The notes: generated from the sequence alone by a model not told the origin. Numbered from the stretch's first letter, positions 10,994 through 22,782 are shown. The stretch is 64,000 nucleotides of DNA from Cladorhizidae sp. MBARI D1340-BT2 (GCA_028752905.1 JAQNBH010000002.1:37454975-37518974); one strand, 5' to 3'. Numbers and translations: made by a program.

Positions 10994-13524
10994 GAACATC
11001 ATGTGTGCACACCATGTCTCTCTGTGTAGGACATCATGTGTGTACACCATGTCTCTCTGTGTAGGACATCATGTGTGCACACCATGTCTCTCTGTGCAGA
11101 ACATCATGTGTGCACACCATGTCTCTCTGTGTAGGACATCATGTGTGCACACACTGTCTCTCTGTGTAGAACATCATGTGTGTACACCATGTCTCTCTGT
11201 GTAGAACATCATGTGTGCACACCATGTCTCTCTGTGTAGGACATCATGTGTGTACACCATGTCTCTCTGTGTAGGACATCATGTGTACGCACCATGTCTC
11301 TCTGTGTAGGACATCATGTGTGTACACCATGTCTCTCTGTGTAGAACATCATGTGTGCACACCATGTCTCTCTGTGTAGGACATCATGTGTGCACACCAT
11401 GTCTCTCTGTGTAGGACATCATGTGTGTACACCATGTCTCTCTGTGTAGGACATCATATGTGCACACCATGTCTCTCTGTGTAGAACATCATGTGTGCAC
11501 ACCATGTCTCTCTGTGTAGGACATCATGTGTGCACACCATGTCTCTCTGTGTAGAACATCATGTGTGTACACCATGTCTCTCTGTGTAGGACATCATGTC
11601 TGCACACCATGTCTCTCTGTGTAGGACATCATGTGTGCACACCATGTCTCTCTGTGTAGGACATCATGTGTGCACACCATGTCTCTCTGTGTAGGACATC
11701 ATGTGTGCACACCATGTCTCTCTGTGTAGGACATCATGTGTGCACACCATGTCTCTCTGTGTAGAACATCATGTGTGTACACCATGTCTCTCTGTGTAGA
11801 ACATCATGTGTGTACACCATGTCTCTCTGTGTAGGACATCATGTGTGCACACCATGTCTCTCTGTGTAGAACATCATGTGTGCACACCATGTCTCTCTGT
11901 GTAGAACATCATGTGTGCACACCATGTCTCTCTGTGTAGGACATCATGTGTGCACACCATGTCTCTCTGCGTAGGACATCATGTGTGCACACCATGTCTC
12001 TCTGTGTAGGACATCATGTGTGCACACCATGTCTCTCTGTGTAGGACATCATGTGTGCACACCATGTCTCTCTGTGTAGAACATCATGTGTGCACACCAT
12101 GTCTCTCTGTGCAGAACATCATGTGTGTACACCATGTCTCTCTGTGTAGGACATCATGTGTGCACACCATGTCTCTCTGTGTAGGACATCATGTGTGCAC
12201 ACCATGTCTCTCTGTGTAGAACATCATGTGTGTACACCATGTCTCTCTGTGTAGAACATCATGTGTGCACACCATGTCTCTCTGTGTAGGACATCATGTG
12301 TACACACCATGTCTCTCTGTGTAGGACATCATGTGTGTACACCATGTCTCTCTGTGTAGAACATCATGTGTGCACACCATGTCTCTCTGTGTAGGACATC
12401 ATGTCTGCACACCATGTCTCTCTGTGTAGGACATCATGTGTGCACACCATGTCTCTCTGTGTAGGACATCATGTGTGCACACCATGTCTCTCTGTGTAGA
12501 ACATCATGTGTGTACACCATGTCTCTCTGTGTAGGACATCATGTCTGCACACCATGTCTCTCTGTGTAGAACATCATGTGTGCACACCATGTCTCTCTGT
12601 GTAGGACATCATGTCTGCACACCATGTCTCTCTGTGTAGGACATCATGTGTGCACACCATGTCTCTCTGTGTAGGACATCATGTGTGTACACCATGTCTC
12701 TCTGTGTAGGACATCATGTGCGCACACCATGTCTCTCTGTGTAGAACATCATGTGTGCACACCATGTCTCTCTGTGTAGGACATCATGTGTGCACACCAT
12801 GTCTCTCTGTGTAGAACATCATGTGTGCACACCATGTCTCTCTGTGCAGGACATCATGTGTGTACACCATGTCTCTCTGTGTAGGACATCATGTGTGCAC
12901 ACCATGTCTCTCTGTGTAGGACATCATGTGTGCACACCATGTCTCTCTGTGTAGAACATCATGTGTGTACACCATGTCTCTCTGTGTAGGACATCATGTG
13001 TGCACACCATGTCTCTCTGTGTAGAACATCATGTGCACCATGTCTCTCTGTGTAGAACATCATGTGTGCACACCATGTCTCTCTGTGTAGGACATCATGT
13101 GTGCACACCATGTCTCTCTGTGTAGGACATCATGTGTGCACACCATGTCTCTCTGTGTAGAACATCATGTGTGTACACCATGTCTCTCTGTGTAGGACAT
13201 CATGTGTGCACACCATGTCTCTCTGTGTAGGACATCATGTGAACACCATGTCTCTCTGTGTAGGACATCATGTGTGCACACCATGTCTCTCTGTGTAGGA
13301 CATCATGTGTGTACACCATGTCTCTCTGTGCAGAACATCATGTGTACACACCATGTCTCTCTGTGTAGGACATCATGTGTGCACACCATGTCTCTCTGTG
13401 TAGGACATCATGTGTGCACACCATGTCTCTCTGTGTAGGACATCATGTGCGTACACCATGTCTCTCTGTGTAGGACATCATGTGTGCACACCATGTCTCT
13501 CTGTGTAGGACATCATGTGTGCAC
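10994..13524. repeat. 35-bp minisatellite, about 72 copies, intronic
   Basis: The unit begins gtaggacatcatgtgtgcac and ends with accatgtctctct and gt. Substitutions recur (gtagaac/gtaggac, gtgtgc/gtgtgt). It starts about 35 bp after the putative donor at 10960. Each unit contains a ctctctgtgtag segment resembling a splice acceptor. The period is not a multiple of three, so open frames are limited. Confidence 0.98.
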
Positions 13525-13599
13525 ACAGGAAGGCATGCTTGGGAGTAGGTGCTCATTCTTTTCATCTGCCATGCTTGAAAAACCACACGAGTATTGTTC

Positions 13600-13815
13600 A
13601 CACCACCTGTCCTGGTAGACCACCCTGTCCTGGTGACCACCCTGTCCTGGTAGATCACCCTGTCCTAGTATACCACCCTGTCCTGGTAGACCACCCTGTT
13701 CTGGTAGACCACCCTGTCCTGGTAGACCACCCTGTCCTAGTAGACCACCCTGTCCTAGTAGACCACCTCGTCCTGGTAGACCACCCTGTCCTAGTAGACC
13801 ACCTCGTCCTGGTAG
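13600..13815. repeat. 18-bp minisatellite, about 12 copies
   Basis: The unit is ccaccctgtcctggtaga with variants ctagta and ctcgtc. It directly abuts the 27-bp array that follows. Confidence 0.96.
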
Positions 13816-13817
13816 CT

Positions 13818-15672
13818 AAGCATGTGTCTGAGTGATTGATGTTGCTGGATGTGTCTGAGTGACTGATGTTGCTGGATGTGTCTGAGTGACTGATGTTGTT
13901 GGATGTGTCTGAGTGACTGATGTTGCTGGGTGTGTCTGAGTGACTGATGTTGCTGGATGTGTCTGAGTGACTGATGTTGCTGGATGTGTCTGAGTGACTG
14001 ATGTTGCTGGATGTGTCTGAGTGACTGATGCTGCTGGATGTGTCTGAGTGATTGATGTTGCTGGATGTGTCTGAGTGACTGATGTTGCTGGATGTGTCTG
14101 AGTGACTGATGTTGTTGGATGTGTCTGAGTGACTGATGTTGCTGGGTGTGTCTGAGTAACTGATGTTGCTGGATGTGTCTGAGTGACTGATGTTGCTGGA
14201 TGTGTCTGAGTGACTGATGTTGCTGGATGTGTCTGAGTGACTGATGTTGCTGGATGTGTCTGAGTGACTGATGTTGCTGGATGTGTCTGAGTGACTGATG
14301 TTGCTGGATGTGTCTGAGTGACTGATGTTGCTGGATGTGTCTGAGTGACTGATGTTGCTGGATGTGTCTGAGTGAGTGATGTTGCTGGGTGTGTCTGAGT
14401 GATTGATGTTGCTGGGTGTGTCCGAGTGACTGATGTTGCTGGATGTGTCTGAGTGACTGATGTTGCTGGATGTGTCTGAGTGACTGATGTTGCTGGGTGT
14501 GTCTGAGTGACTGATGTTGCTGGATGTGTCTGAGTGACTGATGTTGCTGGATGTGTCTGAGTGACTGATGTTGCTGGGTGTGTCTGAGTGGCGACTGATG
14601 TTGCTGGGTGTGTCTGAGTGACTGATGTTGCTGGGTGTGTCTGAATGACTGATGTTGCTGGATGTTTCTGAGTGACTGATGTTGCTGGGTGTGTCTGAGT
14701 GACTGATGTTGCTGGGTGTGTCTGAGTGATTGATGTTGCTAGATGTGTCTGAGTGATTGATGTTGCTAGATGTGTCTGAGTGACTGATGTTGCTGGGTGT
14801 GTCTGAATGACTGATGTTGCTGGATGTGTCTGAGTGACTGATGTTGCTGGATATGTCTGAGTGACTGATGTTGCTGGATGTGTCTGAGTGACTGATGTTG
14901 CTGGATGTGTCTGAGTGACTGATGTTGCTGGATGTGTCTGAGTGACTGATGTTGCTGGATGTGTCTGAGTGACTGATGTTGCTGGATGTGTCTGAGTTAC
15001 TGATGTTGCTGGATGTATCTGAGTGACTGATGTTGCTGGGTGTGTCTGAGTGACTGATGTTGCTGGATGTGTCTGAATGACTGATGTTGCTGGATGTGTC
15101 TGAGTGACTGATGTTGCTGGGTGTGTCTGAGTGACTGATGTTGCTGGGTGTGTCTGAGTGACTGATGTTGCTGGATGTGTCTGAGTGATTGATGTTGCTG
15201 GATGTGTCTGAGTGACTGATGTTGCTGGGTGTGTCTGAATGACTGATGTTGCTGGATGTGTCTGAGTGACTGATGTTGCTGGATGTGTCTGAGTGACTGA
15301 TGTTGCTGGATGTGTCTTGAGTGACTGATGTTGCTGGATGTGTCTGAGTGACTGATGTTGCTGGATGTGTCTGAGTGACTGATGTTGCTGGATGTGTCTG
15401 AGTGACTGATGTTGCAGTATGTGTCTGAGTGACTGATGTTGCTGGATGTGTCTGAGTGACTGATGTTGCTGGGTGTGTCTGAGTGACTGATGTTGCTGGA
15501 TGTGTCTGAGTGACTGATGTTTCTGGGTGTGTCTGAGTGACTGATGTTGCTGGATGTGTCCGAGTGACTGATGTTGCTGGATGTGTCTGAGTGACTGATG
15601 TTGCTGGATGTGTCTGAGTGCCTGATGTTGCTGGGTGTGTCTGAGTGACTGATGTTGCTGGATTTGTCTGAG
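13818..15672. repeat. 27-bp minisatellite, about 69 copies
   Basis: The unit begins gtgactgatgttgctggatg and ends tgtctga. Common variants are gg/ga in ctgggtg/ctggatg and att/act in gtgactg. Occasional indels (14590, 15317) shift the frame. The 679-residue minus-strand open frame here (13655-15694) is a product of the 27-nt period, not a gene. Confidence 0.98.
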
Positions 15673-15809
15673 TCACAATAAATGTCCACAGCACATGTGA
15701 ACATGACTTTATGTAATGGTTGCATCATGATGTGGTCATGTTCTCTAAATGTCTGCACCTCACACTGAGGTGGTTGCCATGGTTACCACATTCTCTGCAT
15801 ACGTGTCAG
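15673..15809. other. intron tail before exon c
   Basis: Unique sequence ending in a pyrimidine-containing acceptor (ttctctgcatacgtgtcag). No other feature seen. Confidence 0.4.
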
Positions 15810-15920
15810 GTGTTTAGGCTATGCTGAGAGTGTTCAACTTCCTGTGGAGAGGCAAGAGGATGGAGTACTGTCTGGCCAGCATGTGGACCAGCCACTCGAG
15901 ACTTCTGCACCAAATACCAG
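15810..15920 (+). CDS. putative exon of uncharacterised multi-exon gene (exon c)
   Basis: Flanked by an acceptor ending gtgtcag and a donor gtaacc. It starts with the single base needed to complete the split codon left by exon b (AG|G, Arg), then reads open for 36 codons beginning CLGYAESVQLPVERQEDGVL and again ends with two bases of a codon. It is 111 nt, so it is a symmetric exon. The exact phase agreement with exon b across a 4.85-kb intron is the best evidence that this is a real gene. No domain recognised. Confidence 0.5.
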
Positions 15921-15956
15921 GTAACCATGGCAATGTCCTGGTAACTAATGCATGTA

Positions 15957-17128
15957 CATGTACACACAGCTAGGGGCCACCATCACTGACCTGCTATAAC
16001 ACTGCATGTACACACAGCTAGGGGCCACCATCATTGACCTACTATAACACTGTATATGTACACAGAGCTAGGGGCTACCATCACTGACCTGCTATAACAC
16101 TGCATGTACACACAGCTAGGGGCCACCATCACTGACCTACTATAACACTGCATGTACACACAGCTAGGGGCCACCATCACTGACCTACTATAACACTGCA
16201 TGTACACACAGCTAAGGGCCACCATCACTGACCTACTATAATACTGTATGTACACACAGCTAGGGGCCACCATCACTGACCTACTATAACACTGCATGTA
16301 CACACAGCTAGGGGCCACCATCACTGACCTACTATAATACTGTATGTACACACAGCTAGGGGCTACCATCATTGACCTGCTATAACACTGCATGTACACA
16401 CAGCTAGGGGCCACCATCACTGACCTACTATAACAATGCATGTACACACAGCTAGGGGCCACCATCACTGACCTACTATAACACTGCATGTACACACAGC
16501 TAGGGGCTACCATCACTGACCTGCTATAACACTGCATGTAAACACAGCTAGGGGCCACCATCACTGACGTGCTATAACACTGTATGTACACACAGCTAGG
16601 GGCCACCATCACTGACCTGCTATAACACTGCATGTACACACAGCTAGGGGCCACCATCACTGACCTGCTATAACACTGCATGTACACACAGCTAGGGGCC
16701 ACCATCATTGACCTGCTATAACACTGCATGTACACAGCTAGGGGCTACCATCACTGACCTGCTATAACACTGCATGTACACAGCTAGGGGCTACCATCAC
16801 TGACCTGCTATAACACTGCATGTACACACAGCTAGGGGCCACCATCACTGACCTGCTATAACACTGCATGTACACACATCTAGGGACCACCATCACTGAC
16901 CTACTATAACACTGTATGTGCACACAGCTAGGGACCACCATCACTGACCTACTATAACATTGCATGTACACACAGCTAGGGGCCATCATCACTGACCTAC
17001 TATAACACTGCATGTACACACAGCTATGGACCACCATCACTGACCTACTATAACATTGCATGTACACACAGCTAGGGGCCATCATCACTGACCTACTATA
17101 ACACTGCATTTACTGTACACACAGCTAG
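15957..17128. repeat. 48-bp minisatellite, about 24 copies, intronic
   Basis: The unit begins gtacacacagctaggggcca and continues with ccatcactgacctgctataacactgcat. Copies differ by C/T changes and a few 2-bp deletions. Long minus-strand frames (16031-16735, 16762-17109) follow from the 48-nt period. The last unit's cacacagctag forms the putative acceptor of exon d. Confidence 0.98.
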
Positions 17129-17192
17129 GAAAGTGCGTGCACAGACATCTCCCAAACAAAATGGCTGCCAATGCCAAGAGCTGCTGCTGTGA
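17129..17192 (+). CDS. putative terminal exon of uncharacterised gene (exon d)
   Basis: If the last minisatellite unit supplies the acceptor (cacacagctag), the exon begins with one base completing the split codon from exon c and reads KVRAQTSPKQNGCQCQELLL before TGA at 17190-17192. The acceptor has a poor pyrimidine tract, so confidence is low. No AATAAA was seen close downstream. Confidence 0.3.
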
Positions 17193-17706
17193 TGATTGCT
17201 TATAGCTGTCCTTAAAGCAAGGCCTGGACCAACACCGGCTTAGCCCCCAAGACTACACCCTTGATGCACACAAGATGTTATCTTGAGAAGAAGTGTTACT
17301 TATTTGTAGTCCTTCTACCCTATTTACACCTACTGGCCTTATCAAACTGGGTGGAACTAGATAATGATTACTATACATGCACCAAACATTCCCCACCCCC
17401 TCCAGCACTGCACACGTGCACACACATACACATGTTTGGTGGGTCACCAGATCTGCACATGACACTAGTGGTTTTGTGGCTTCCTGCATGCCTGGCATGT
17501 GTGGGAGGGGCAGCCCTCAAGGGCCAACTTAAAGGGAGGCTTGCACCAAAAAAAGCTCATTTTTTGTAGCTGTTATCTGCTCAACATCGTGTGCTGAGTA
17601 TGTATAAAAATATTAGCTTATTATTTGACTTGGGCTGTCAAAATTAGGCCAAAGAAGAGGGCTAGGGCTAGGGCTCTCTAGGATTTGTTTTTAGAAGCTA
17701 AATTGT
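17193..17706. other. no gene seen
   Basis: Contains CA-rich stretches and an open frame (17261-17569) without recognised domain. It may hold the 3' untranslated region of the preceding gene and the upstream region of the NLR. Confidence 0.45.
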
Positions 17707-17958
17707 TTAGAGCTCCTCTCGAATTTTGTGATCAGCACCTCTCAAATGTTGTGGTCAGCACCTCTCGAACTTTGTGGTCAGCACCTATCGAACTTTGTGG
17801 TCAGCACATCTCGAAAAGTGTGGTCAGCACCTCTCGAACTTTGTGGTCAGTACCTCTCGAATTTTGTGATCAGCACCTCGAACTTTATGGTCAGAACATC
17901 TCAAACTTTGTGGTCAGCAACTCTCGAATTTTGTGATCAGCACCTCTCAAATTTTGTG
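17707..17958. repeat. 23-bp tandem repeat just upstream of the NLR start, about 11 copies
   Basis: The unit begins ttgtggtcagcacctctcga and ends act, with moderate divergence. It reads open in the same frame as the NLR, which artificially extends that frame upstream to 17728. The repeat may be 5' untranslated or an intron part. Confidence 0.92.
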
Positions 17959-17994
17959 GCCGCATCTCTCGAAATTCCCATCGCTGTCTCTGAG

Positions 17995-19868
17995 ATGTCT
18001 GCTTCAGCTGCACACGCCCCTCAGCCGCCTGCCAACAAGGAGCACCAGGTCCTGCAGGAGCACCATGATGACTTGCTGGCTCAAGTGGCAACCACCAAAC
18101 TCTTGCATTTCTCAGCGGAGTTGTACAGGTCACAGGTCATCTCCCGGCAAGTGCATGATGTCTTTGCCTCCCTGGACGACGCCCTGGAGCCCAAGCTTAC
18201 AATAAGGTACTTACTGCAGGGTGTGTGTGAGGGAGTGAAACACGATGTCTCAGTGTTCCACTGGTTCCTTAAAGTCCTCGCTGGGTATGGAGGGACTGCC
18301 AAACAGCTGGCTAGCCACCTGAGGGAGGAGTCATTAGAGGGGCAGGCTCTAGCTGATGGGGCAGGCAGTGGCCGGGAGGTGGGAGGTGACCTCTATCTTG
18401 TACAAGCCGATCTTCCAGAATTGATGGAAGTTCTTGTTGAAGTGAGTGATAAGTGGGAGCTCTTAGGCATAGCCTTGCAGCTGCCTCAACATGTCATAGA
18501 AGAGTGCAGGTGCAGTGCTAATACTAATGCGCACTAAGGATGACCGGTATTCTCCGTGAGTGGATCTTGCATAACAAGTCTGACAAGAGCACTCTGAAGA
18601 GCCTCCTGCTTGCACTGGCCGGCAAGCTAGTGAGGAGAGTTCGTACCGCAGATAACTTAGAGAAGAGATTCAGAGCGTGTCTGAAGCCATCCCATACAAT
18701 ACCGGTGCCAAAGCCCCCCAGGTCAGAGTCCCCCCTGAGGGTAGCCTACCTGTCTAGCGACACTGAAGTAGCTGATGGCAAGTCTGCACTCTTGGAGGTG
18801 CAAGTTAGTGACAATAAGAGAGTGTCCTACCTGTGGGTGAAGGAGGGCCAGCCCTTAACTGACGGCCTGGCTTACTCAGGTGCACACACACCCATCCTTG
18901 CTATCAGGCCAGCCCGGCAAGGAGCTCAAGGCAAGTACACCTGCCACATCACTAGAGGCAATGAGGAAGTCATTAGTCCATCAGTGCACTTGACCGTAAG
19001 CTTTCTTCCAGAGAAGGAACATCTTCTCAAGCTCTACTCTAAGACTAGAGAAGTCCCCCGAGACTCTTGGCCTCCGAGGGTGACAAACACCTTCATCGAT
19101 CTCGCTCTCATCACCAAGAGCACCGAGGTGACCGATGTTTACACATCCTCTGTTCGTGGAGACATCGACGATGTTTTAGAGACAAAGGAAAAGATTGACT
19201 TTGAGGCCGTGTTTGGCGAGTATGAGAGTGGGGCACTAGTGCTGGTCGAGGGTCGGCCGGGAAGTGGCAAGACAACTTTGGTGCACAAGGTCTCCCGGGA
19301 TTGGGCCACACGTGGGGACGTACTGAATGGTGCAAAACTGACCTTTCATGTTCCTCTCCGACACCTAGCTAATAGAACCACTGAACATATGTTGGATCTT
19401 CTCGGCCTTCTCTACCAGGACAGAGGAGAATGTGAGAAGGTGGTCACAGACATTACGCAATCTAAAGGCGAGGGTGTGTGTTTTATACTTGATGGATTAG
19501 ACGAGTTCCATCCCCAAGAGGAAACCAAGTCCGTTATCCATCGGTTACTATACGAGCAATGCCTTCCTGAGGCAATGATCGTCGTGGCATCGCGACCAGT
19601 GGCCACTGAGAAACTAAGGTCTCATGTTAACAGACGTATTGAAGTGCTGGGCTTTAGTCCTGAGCAAATCCTTGAATATGTGGACAAATACCACTTCACT
19701 TCACACCTGCCCAATAGTAGCTCACCAGCTCAGCTGAAAGCACATCTAAATTCCCATCCCAACCTACTCCACATGTGCTATCTGCCAGTGCATGCTGCCA
19801 TGATATGCTTCCTCCATGAACATGAGCGAGGGATTCCAGCAATATTCACTGGCCCACTAATACTGTAG
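17995..19868 (+). pseudogene. NLR-like protein: CARD-like, Death, Ig-like, NACHT (frame-broken, truncated)
   Basis: Start chosen at ATG 17995 (MSASAAHAPQ), after the repeat. Part 1 (17995-18537, 180 codons) has a helical CARD/death-fold-like region at about residues 15-108, then the first half of a Death domain (WELLGIALQLPQHVIEEC). The frame stops at TAA 18535. The Death domain resumes one frame over at 18540 (MTGILREWILHNKSDKSTLK); one base appears lost. Part 2 (18540-19868, 442 residues) then has an Ig-like domain (about 63-153; W99, YTC 133-135, but no first-strand Cys, V instead) and NACHT: Walker A GRPGSGKTT 238-246, Walker B FILDGLDEF 315-323, SRP 351-353. It ends soon after the NACHT winged-helix region, where a 37-bp repeat supplies the stop, and no LRRs follow. 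Family role: cytosolic ligand-sensing signalling ATPase. An assembly error could explain the break. Confidence 0.85.
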
Positions 19869-19958
19869 CCCCCTCCCAATATTCACTGGCCCACTATACA
19901 CTAGCCCCCTCCCAATATTCACTGGCCCACTAATACAGTAGCCCCCTCCCAATATTCG
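19838..19958. repeat. 37-bp tandem repeat, 3 copies, at the truncated NLR end
   Basis: The unit begins aatattcactggcccactaa and continues with tactgtagccccctccc. The first copy encodes the final residues FTGPLIL and stop of the NLR frame, so the repeat marks the truncation point. Confidence 0.95.
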
Positions 19959-20419
19959 ATTTCATAGCTTCCAGGGGCCCGCACATGCTCTGCCCGTGGA
20001 CTAGCTTGTATGGGGGAAAGCCTGTGGCTGCATGGGTGTCACAGGGTAACACTTCACTCACCCGACCACTTAGCTAGAGCATAACAAGTGACTATTAGTT
20101 ATGCCATGAATATGATTAGTAAACCCACTGAACAGTGCACACATTATGTCATTATAAGGCTAGTGAACTGCGTGTTAGGATGTCTGAATTCCAGTCTATG
20201 CTGTGATGCTTTCTGCATGTGAGTTCTCAATATTCAATTAAACTATTGTTATTCTCGGGGTCTGGGGGTAAGAACCAGACTGGTGGCAGCAATACCGAAC
20301 GAACCTGAACTGTGTGTCAGCACTTCCGCTCCGAAAGGCAGTGACCATGACAATGAGGCAAAGTCCTGCAAACTAAGAGGCAATACTTAAGCAATTTGTC
20401 CCACATTTCTGAGCTATCA
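19959..20419. other. no gene seen
   Basis: Unique-looking sequence. The part near 20256-20340 (G-rich, then cagcaataccg) could be the end of the downstream gypsy element, but I could not define an LTR. Confidence 0.4.
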
Positions 20420-21020
20420 TCAAATTTCCTTAGTTAACATACCCTTCAACGTTGCGTGCCATCTCTCTAGTGCCCCATTTGTTTGAAGATGATAGGCTGT
20501 TGTTTTCAGCTTCTTAATGTTTAACAGCTGGCATGTTTTGGTAACAACCCTTCTCATAAACTGAGAGCCCTGGTCTGATAACAGTTCATTGGGAATACTA
20601 CTATGTTTAATTACCTCCATTAACCCTTCGGCTACAGATAGAGCATCGATTTTTTTAGGGCCACAGCATAGGGATACCTTGTTCCGAGAAACATGACAGT
20701 TAATATGTAACGGTAACCTCTTGCTGTTCTATTTAGAGGGCCCACTAAATCCCAAGTCATTCTTTGGTATGGTACTGTGATAATGGGTGTTTGCACCATG
20801 GGCACTTTCGGGCCTTCCTGCCCTCTGACTCTCGGCACAGGTGCTACAATAAGCCCTTATGTCCTTCCTAAGCCCAGGCCATGTAAAATGTTGGGACAAA
20901 CTATCGACCATTTTGTTGTAGGTGTAGTTTCCACCTATCAACCCTCTATGGCCTACTTCCAACACCTCCCTTCTCCTGCAAGAGGGAACGACCACTCTGG
21001 TCCATTCTCTCCCAGGTTCT
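20420..21020 (-). pseudogene. Ty3/gypsy integrase remnant
   Basis: Three overlapping minus-strand frames give, from high to low coordinate, the zinc-binding and linker region (SLSQHFTWPGLRKDIRAYC, then CAESQRAGR, about 20820-20995), the first catalytic Asp block (MTWDLVGPLNRTARGYRYIL, about 20690-20780), and the second Asp/Glu block (LLSDQGSQFMRR, then TAYHLQTNGALERWHATLKG, about 20423-20590). These are the DDE integrase motifs of Ty3/gypsy retrotransposons. At least two frameshifts separate them. RT and RNase H were not recognised upstream at 21020-21560. Dead fragment. Confidence 0.85.
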
Positions 21021-21790
21021 GATAATTAGACGTCCGTCAAAACTCCTTCTTCATAAAGATGCCCATCCTTATGACTCTCAGCATTCTTCCTTGCCTCAGT
21101 CAAGCTATCATCTGCCTTCTGCTGTGTTATCAGCGTATCCACTTCCTCCAACCCCTTACCAAGGGTGGGGAGTGGGTGGTCACTACAACTTTCTCCCTGT
21201 AACACCTCTGAAAGTCTTCCTTCCTATTCTAAGACATCTTCCTCCACCTCTTTGCTTGTGCTACCTTCTGTGCTTGCTCCTTCCTCCTCTAAGGCTGAAT
21301 TATCTTTCTCCACTACATTGCTTGCTCTACCTTCCTCCCCCACATCGCTTGCGCTACCTTCCTCTCCCAGAGTACTGGTGCAAGAACTCGCTTCCTCAGG
21401 TAAATCAGCTAGTTCTATCTCTAAATCAGGTAACTGGGTGTCAGACCCAACAGGGCAAGGTTTAGGCCTCTTGTACTGTATTAGCTGTGTTCATGTGCTT
21501 CTAGTCTTTCTCACCTGAGTACAATATTAGCTGTGTCAATTTCTTTGTCTTAGGCTTGGGTTTGGGTATATATATCCAAAATGGGGTGGGTACCTTGCTG
21601 ACCTAGGACCCTCATTCATTTCCATTTCATCTGCTTGTTAGATATTCTAATTTCACTTGAATTTTTTTTCTCTTCTCTTTGTACTATATACCACCAAGTA
21701 TTAATTATTCTTATATAGCCAGCATACTATTGCACCTCTCACATTACTCCCAATTCATCAAGTGTTGTGGTATATATATTATAGGAAAAA
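21021..21790. other. no recognised gene; possible gypsy continuation
   Basis: Plus-strand open frames (21091-21465, 21165-21518) are Pro/Leu/Ser rich shadows without domains. The minus strand may hold degraded pol sequence. A short TATATA-rich stretch lies near 21565-21790. Confidence 0.35.
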
Positions 21791-21807
21791 ACACATTCTA
21801 TGAATTC

Positions 21808-22780
21808 TCATTGAGCACAAAATTGATCGAACCATTCCTTACATGAACAGCACTGTGCAACCGTAAGGGCAGGGTCATGGGGCTGCCTACATATGCAGGT
21901 AAGTGGTATTCTTTCGTCCAACCTCTTGTACGTCACATTCCATCTCAGACCTTCCAATGCGAAAGGTAGTAATATTCGTTTTTGGAAGGACATTGCTATA
22001 TAGATAGTGTCGCATCCTGCTCTGGTCAAAGGTGATGAGTGATGGATTATTCCGACTCCATAGAGCTGTTGCAATTGCAATAGCAAATAACCCACACTCA
22101 TTGCCTCCAGCCTGTCTCTGTATTTTAGGTTTCTCAATGATAAGGTAAGTTCCAGCATAATGCTCCATCCAGGCATGGCTTTTCAGCGTGTCCAATTCTG
22201 GATCAATAATAAGAACAGATATAATAATGCATTAGGCACGTATTAAGGTGTAATATCAAATATTACTGTACATAGTCCTCAATTCCATTCACTTGACTCG
22301 AAGAAACATGTCAATAACAAATTAAAAAATCACTGGATTTTGGTTGATATAGTTTAAACATAATGACTAACTGGTTCTGGTAGGGAGGCTGTCATATAAC
22401 AACACTGTGCCCTTGGATGCTCCTACATTTGAAGAAAAACCCATTGGCCGCCAGTATTCATGATCTGCACATAATTCTCTACTGGAGTTCCAGTAAGTGA
22501 GCATCCGCTGCCTGGTGCCAGATATTAAACTGGCTGAAGGCCACTCATCTTTGGAAACTGTACATGAAGTAGGGCCTGTGCTTCATTTATGTGGTGTCCT
22601 TCAAACATGCTCCAGATTGGAGAGTTATGAGAAAGTCTCTTGGTAAACTCTCTGTAGCTGACAACCTGTTGGCACGGTAGGCATATGCCATTTACCCTCA
22701 GTACAGTCTGGGTCGTACCAGTCACAAAACAATCTGTCTCAGTCTGTGAAGATTCCATGGAAATGCACATCTTTTCTGTT
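21808..22780 (-). pseudogene. Ulp1-like cysteine protease plus PHD finger portion of integrase-type element
   Basis: The last exon (about 22200 to 21808) follows an acceptor read on the minus strand as tattattgatccag. It encodes KIQRQAGGNECGLFAIAIAT, matching the catalytic Gln...Cys block of Ulp1/C48 peptidases, then a PHD-type Cys pattern (CICRQPHDPALTVAQCCSCK, EWFDQFC) before TGA, though the two parts lie in different frames (22195-21887 and 22176-21808). Upstream pieces (22770-22380) read FPKMSGLQPV and YVQIMNTGGQWVF, similar to the N-terminal half of the same protease family; the usual His-Trp appears as Gln-Trp. Such proteases remove SUMO-like modifiers in host proteins; in transposons the role is unknown. 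It is probably the 3' part of the integrase gene at 23105-31455. Degenerate. Confidence 0.7.
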
Positions 22781-22782
22781 GG

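Noticed and set aside
10994..13524. CRISPR array (regular short repeats)
   Set aside because: Repeats are contiguous with no unique spacers, in an animal-type genome.
13655..15694. 679-residue Ser/Thr/His-rich repeat protein
   Set aside because: Product of the 27-bp minisatellite in the putative intron; a parallel frame is equally open.
18511..18539. 29-bp micro-intron explaining the NLR frame break
   Set aside because: It would remove residues needed for normal Death-domain helix spacing, and it is shorter than credible introns.
20777..21518. Plus-strand Pro/Ser/Leu-rich open frames
   Set aside because: The first overlaps the integrase on the opposite strand; the others have no domain and simple composition.
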